In this document: positions 5,301 through 5,851 of the stretch, piece by piece
How the letters are laid out: every line of letters starts with the position of its first letter
How positions within the stretch are numbered: position 1 is the stretch's first letter
Source: Desulfuromonadaceae bacterium UBA5613
GTDB taxonomy: Bacteria > Desulfobacterota > Desulfuromonadia > Desulfuromonadales > UBA2197
Reading direction: 5' to 3'
NCBI GenBank assembly: GCA_002424625.1
Contig: DIKR01000047.1
Span: 1 to 5,851 of the forward strand
Length of the DNA stretch: 5,851 nucleotides
Program-made: the position numbers and the translations under genes
Notes under the pieces: generated by a model
Told to the model about the DNA's origin: nothing
Database searches by the model: none
The model's input: the letters and a program-made list of their open reading frames with translations, nothing else

Positions 5301-5534
5301 TCAGCGCAACAGTTTAACGATTTCATCGGCAGACAAGAGTTTTCCCTGCGACAGGACCTTGCCGTCCACTGCCAGTCCCGGTGTGGTCATTACCCCGAAT
5401 TTCATGATGTCGTTGAGGGCAGTGATCTTCTCCATTTCGTAGGGGAGGCCGAGAGTCTCGGCGGCGGTCTTGGCGTTTTCCATTAATTTCTGGCATTTGG
5501 CACAGCCGGTGCCGAGGATCTGGATCTTTTTCAT
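5301..5534 (-). CDS. Small redox-active thioredoxin/glutaredoxin-like protein (CAKC)
   Basis: A 77-residue cytoplasmic protein of the minimal thioredoxin-like family (MTH895/TM0996 type). The first strand KKIQILGTG leads to the redox pair CAKC (11-14), a helix follows (about 15-29), and the cis-proline loop VMTTPGLAVDGKV (Pro52) precedes the last strand and helix (LSADEIVKLL). There is no signal peptide. The start at ATG 5532-5534 is set by AAGGAG at 5541-5546, 6 nt upstream. The frame is open to 5585 but that extension has no comparable site. It is 32 bp upstream of the thioredoxin lipoprotein gene and 66 bp after the permease. Such proteins are frequently encoded next to ArsP-type permeases and probably reduce or chaperone the permease substrate or the CcdA-like partner. 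That role is inferred. Confidence 0.9.
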   Translation of the reverse strand: MKKIQILGTGCAKCQKLMENAKTAAETLGLPYEMEKITALNDIMKFGVMTTPGLAVDGKVLSQGKLLSADEIVKLLR

Positions 5535-5540
5535 TCTTTT

Positions 5541-5546
5541 CTCCTT
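5541..5546 (-). promoter_or_regulatory. Ribosome binding site of the mini-thioredoxin
   Basis: AAGGAG on the minus strand lies 6 nt before the ATG at 5534. It decides against the 17-residue upstream extension of the frame. Confidence 0.75.
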
Positions 5547-5600
5547 TTGCTTGTTGGGATGGAAGGGATTATTCAGCATACACACGCAGTGCAGCGAGTA

Positions 5601-5851
5601 TCAAAAAATGGTGCCGTAAATCATCCCCGCTGCTGTCGACATGACGATCACCAAGGTAACAAAAACGATCGTTTTTTTCGCCCCCATGACGCTGTGAATG
5701 ACCAGCATGCTCGGCAGTGACAGCGCCGGTCCGGCCAGCAGCAGCGCCAGCGCCGGTCCTTTGCCCATACCGGAACCGATGAGCCCCTGCAGGATCGGCA
5801 CTTCCGTCAGGGTGGCGAAGTACATGAAGGCGCCGACCACCGAAGCGAAGA
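5601..5851 (-). CDS. Permease of the ArsP/DUF318 family (C-terminal 82 residues, cut by right window edge)
   Basis: The frame enters from the right edge and ends with UGA at 5601-5603. The visible part contains two clear hydrophobic segments: the conserved GKGPALALLLAGPALSLPSM stretch, and KKTIVFVTLVIVMSTAAGMI near the C-terminus. The segment YFATLTEVPILQGLIGSGMG is also typical of PF03773 permeases. Members of this family export trivalent organoarsenicals (ArsP) or have unknown substrates. The protein ends GMIYGTIF. The mini-thioredoxin gene follows 66 bp downstream on the same strand, the usual pairing for this family. The N-terminal half, including any substrate-binding cysteines, lies outside the window, so organoarsenical export cannot be tested here. 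Confidence 0.85.
   Translation of the reverse strand, partial: FASVVGAFMYFATLTEVPILQGLIGSGMGKGPALALLLAGPALSLPSMLVIHSVMGAKKTIVFVTLVIVMSTAAGMIYGTIF

Noticed and set aside
5535..5585. 17-residue N-terminal extension of the mini-thioredoxin
   Set aside because: The internal ATG at 5534 has AAGGAG at ideal spacing and gives the normal family start just before the first strand.

Overview
The window (5851 bp) reads as part of a Gram-negative bacterial chromosome, most likely a metal-reducing member of the Desulfuromonadales/Geobacterales (Desulfobacterota). This placement is inferred from gene content: a rhodanese-like lipoprotein followed by an OprO/OprP-type porin matches the ext (extH-extI-extJ) selenite/tellurite reduction cluster known from Geobacter. 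Both window edges cut through genes.

Left part (1-2815, all minus strand): transcription runs from extH (two-domain rhodanese-like lipoprotein, 1400-2815) through extI (22-residue signal peptide and beta-barrel porin ending in Phe, 180-1352) into the start of a third exported protein (1-101, cut by the edge, in the extJ position). In this family the porin is thought to carry selenite across the outer membrane, the rhodanese to handle sulfur or selenium at a cysteine, and cytochromes encoded further downstream to supply electrons. The cytochromes are not in the window.

Middle (2816-4075): a 324-bp divergent intergenic region holds the extH leader, a compact dyad with a third half-site two helical turns away, and the very strong Shine-Dalgarno of a LysR-family regulator (3140-4075, plus strand). 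The divergent arrangement makes this regulator the natural candidate for controlling ext. A perfect 21-bp tandem duplication spans its stop codon.

Right part (4129-5851, all minus strand, convergent with lysR): transcription runs from an ArsP/DUF318-type permease (C-terminal 82 residues only) through a 77-residue redox-active CAKC mini-thioredoxin and a CVPC thioredoxin-fold lipoprotein to a CcdA/DsbD-like six-helix membrane protein resembling the ArsG family. The order permease, thioredoxin, thioredoxin, ArsG-like resembles arsenical and organoarsenical resistance operons (arsEFG-type). The likely logic is a cytoplasm-to-periplasm dithiol relay coupled to arsenical efflux.

The window therefore joins two metalloid modules, selenium/tellurium and arsenic, around one cysteine-rich LysR regulator. 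The most provocative detail is the 3' end of extH: it ends Gly-Gly-Gly-Cys followed by UGA, the frame stays open for 16 codons, and the next stop overlaps the extI start as GTGA. This raises an unproven possibility of a C-terminal Cys-Sec pair in a selenium-metabolism protein.
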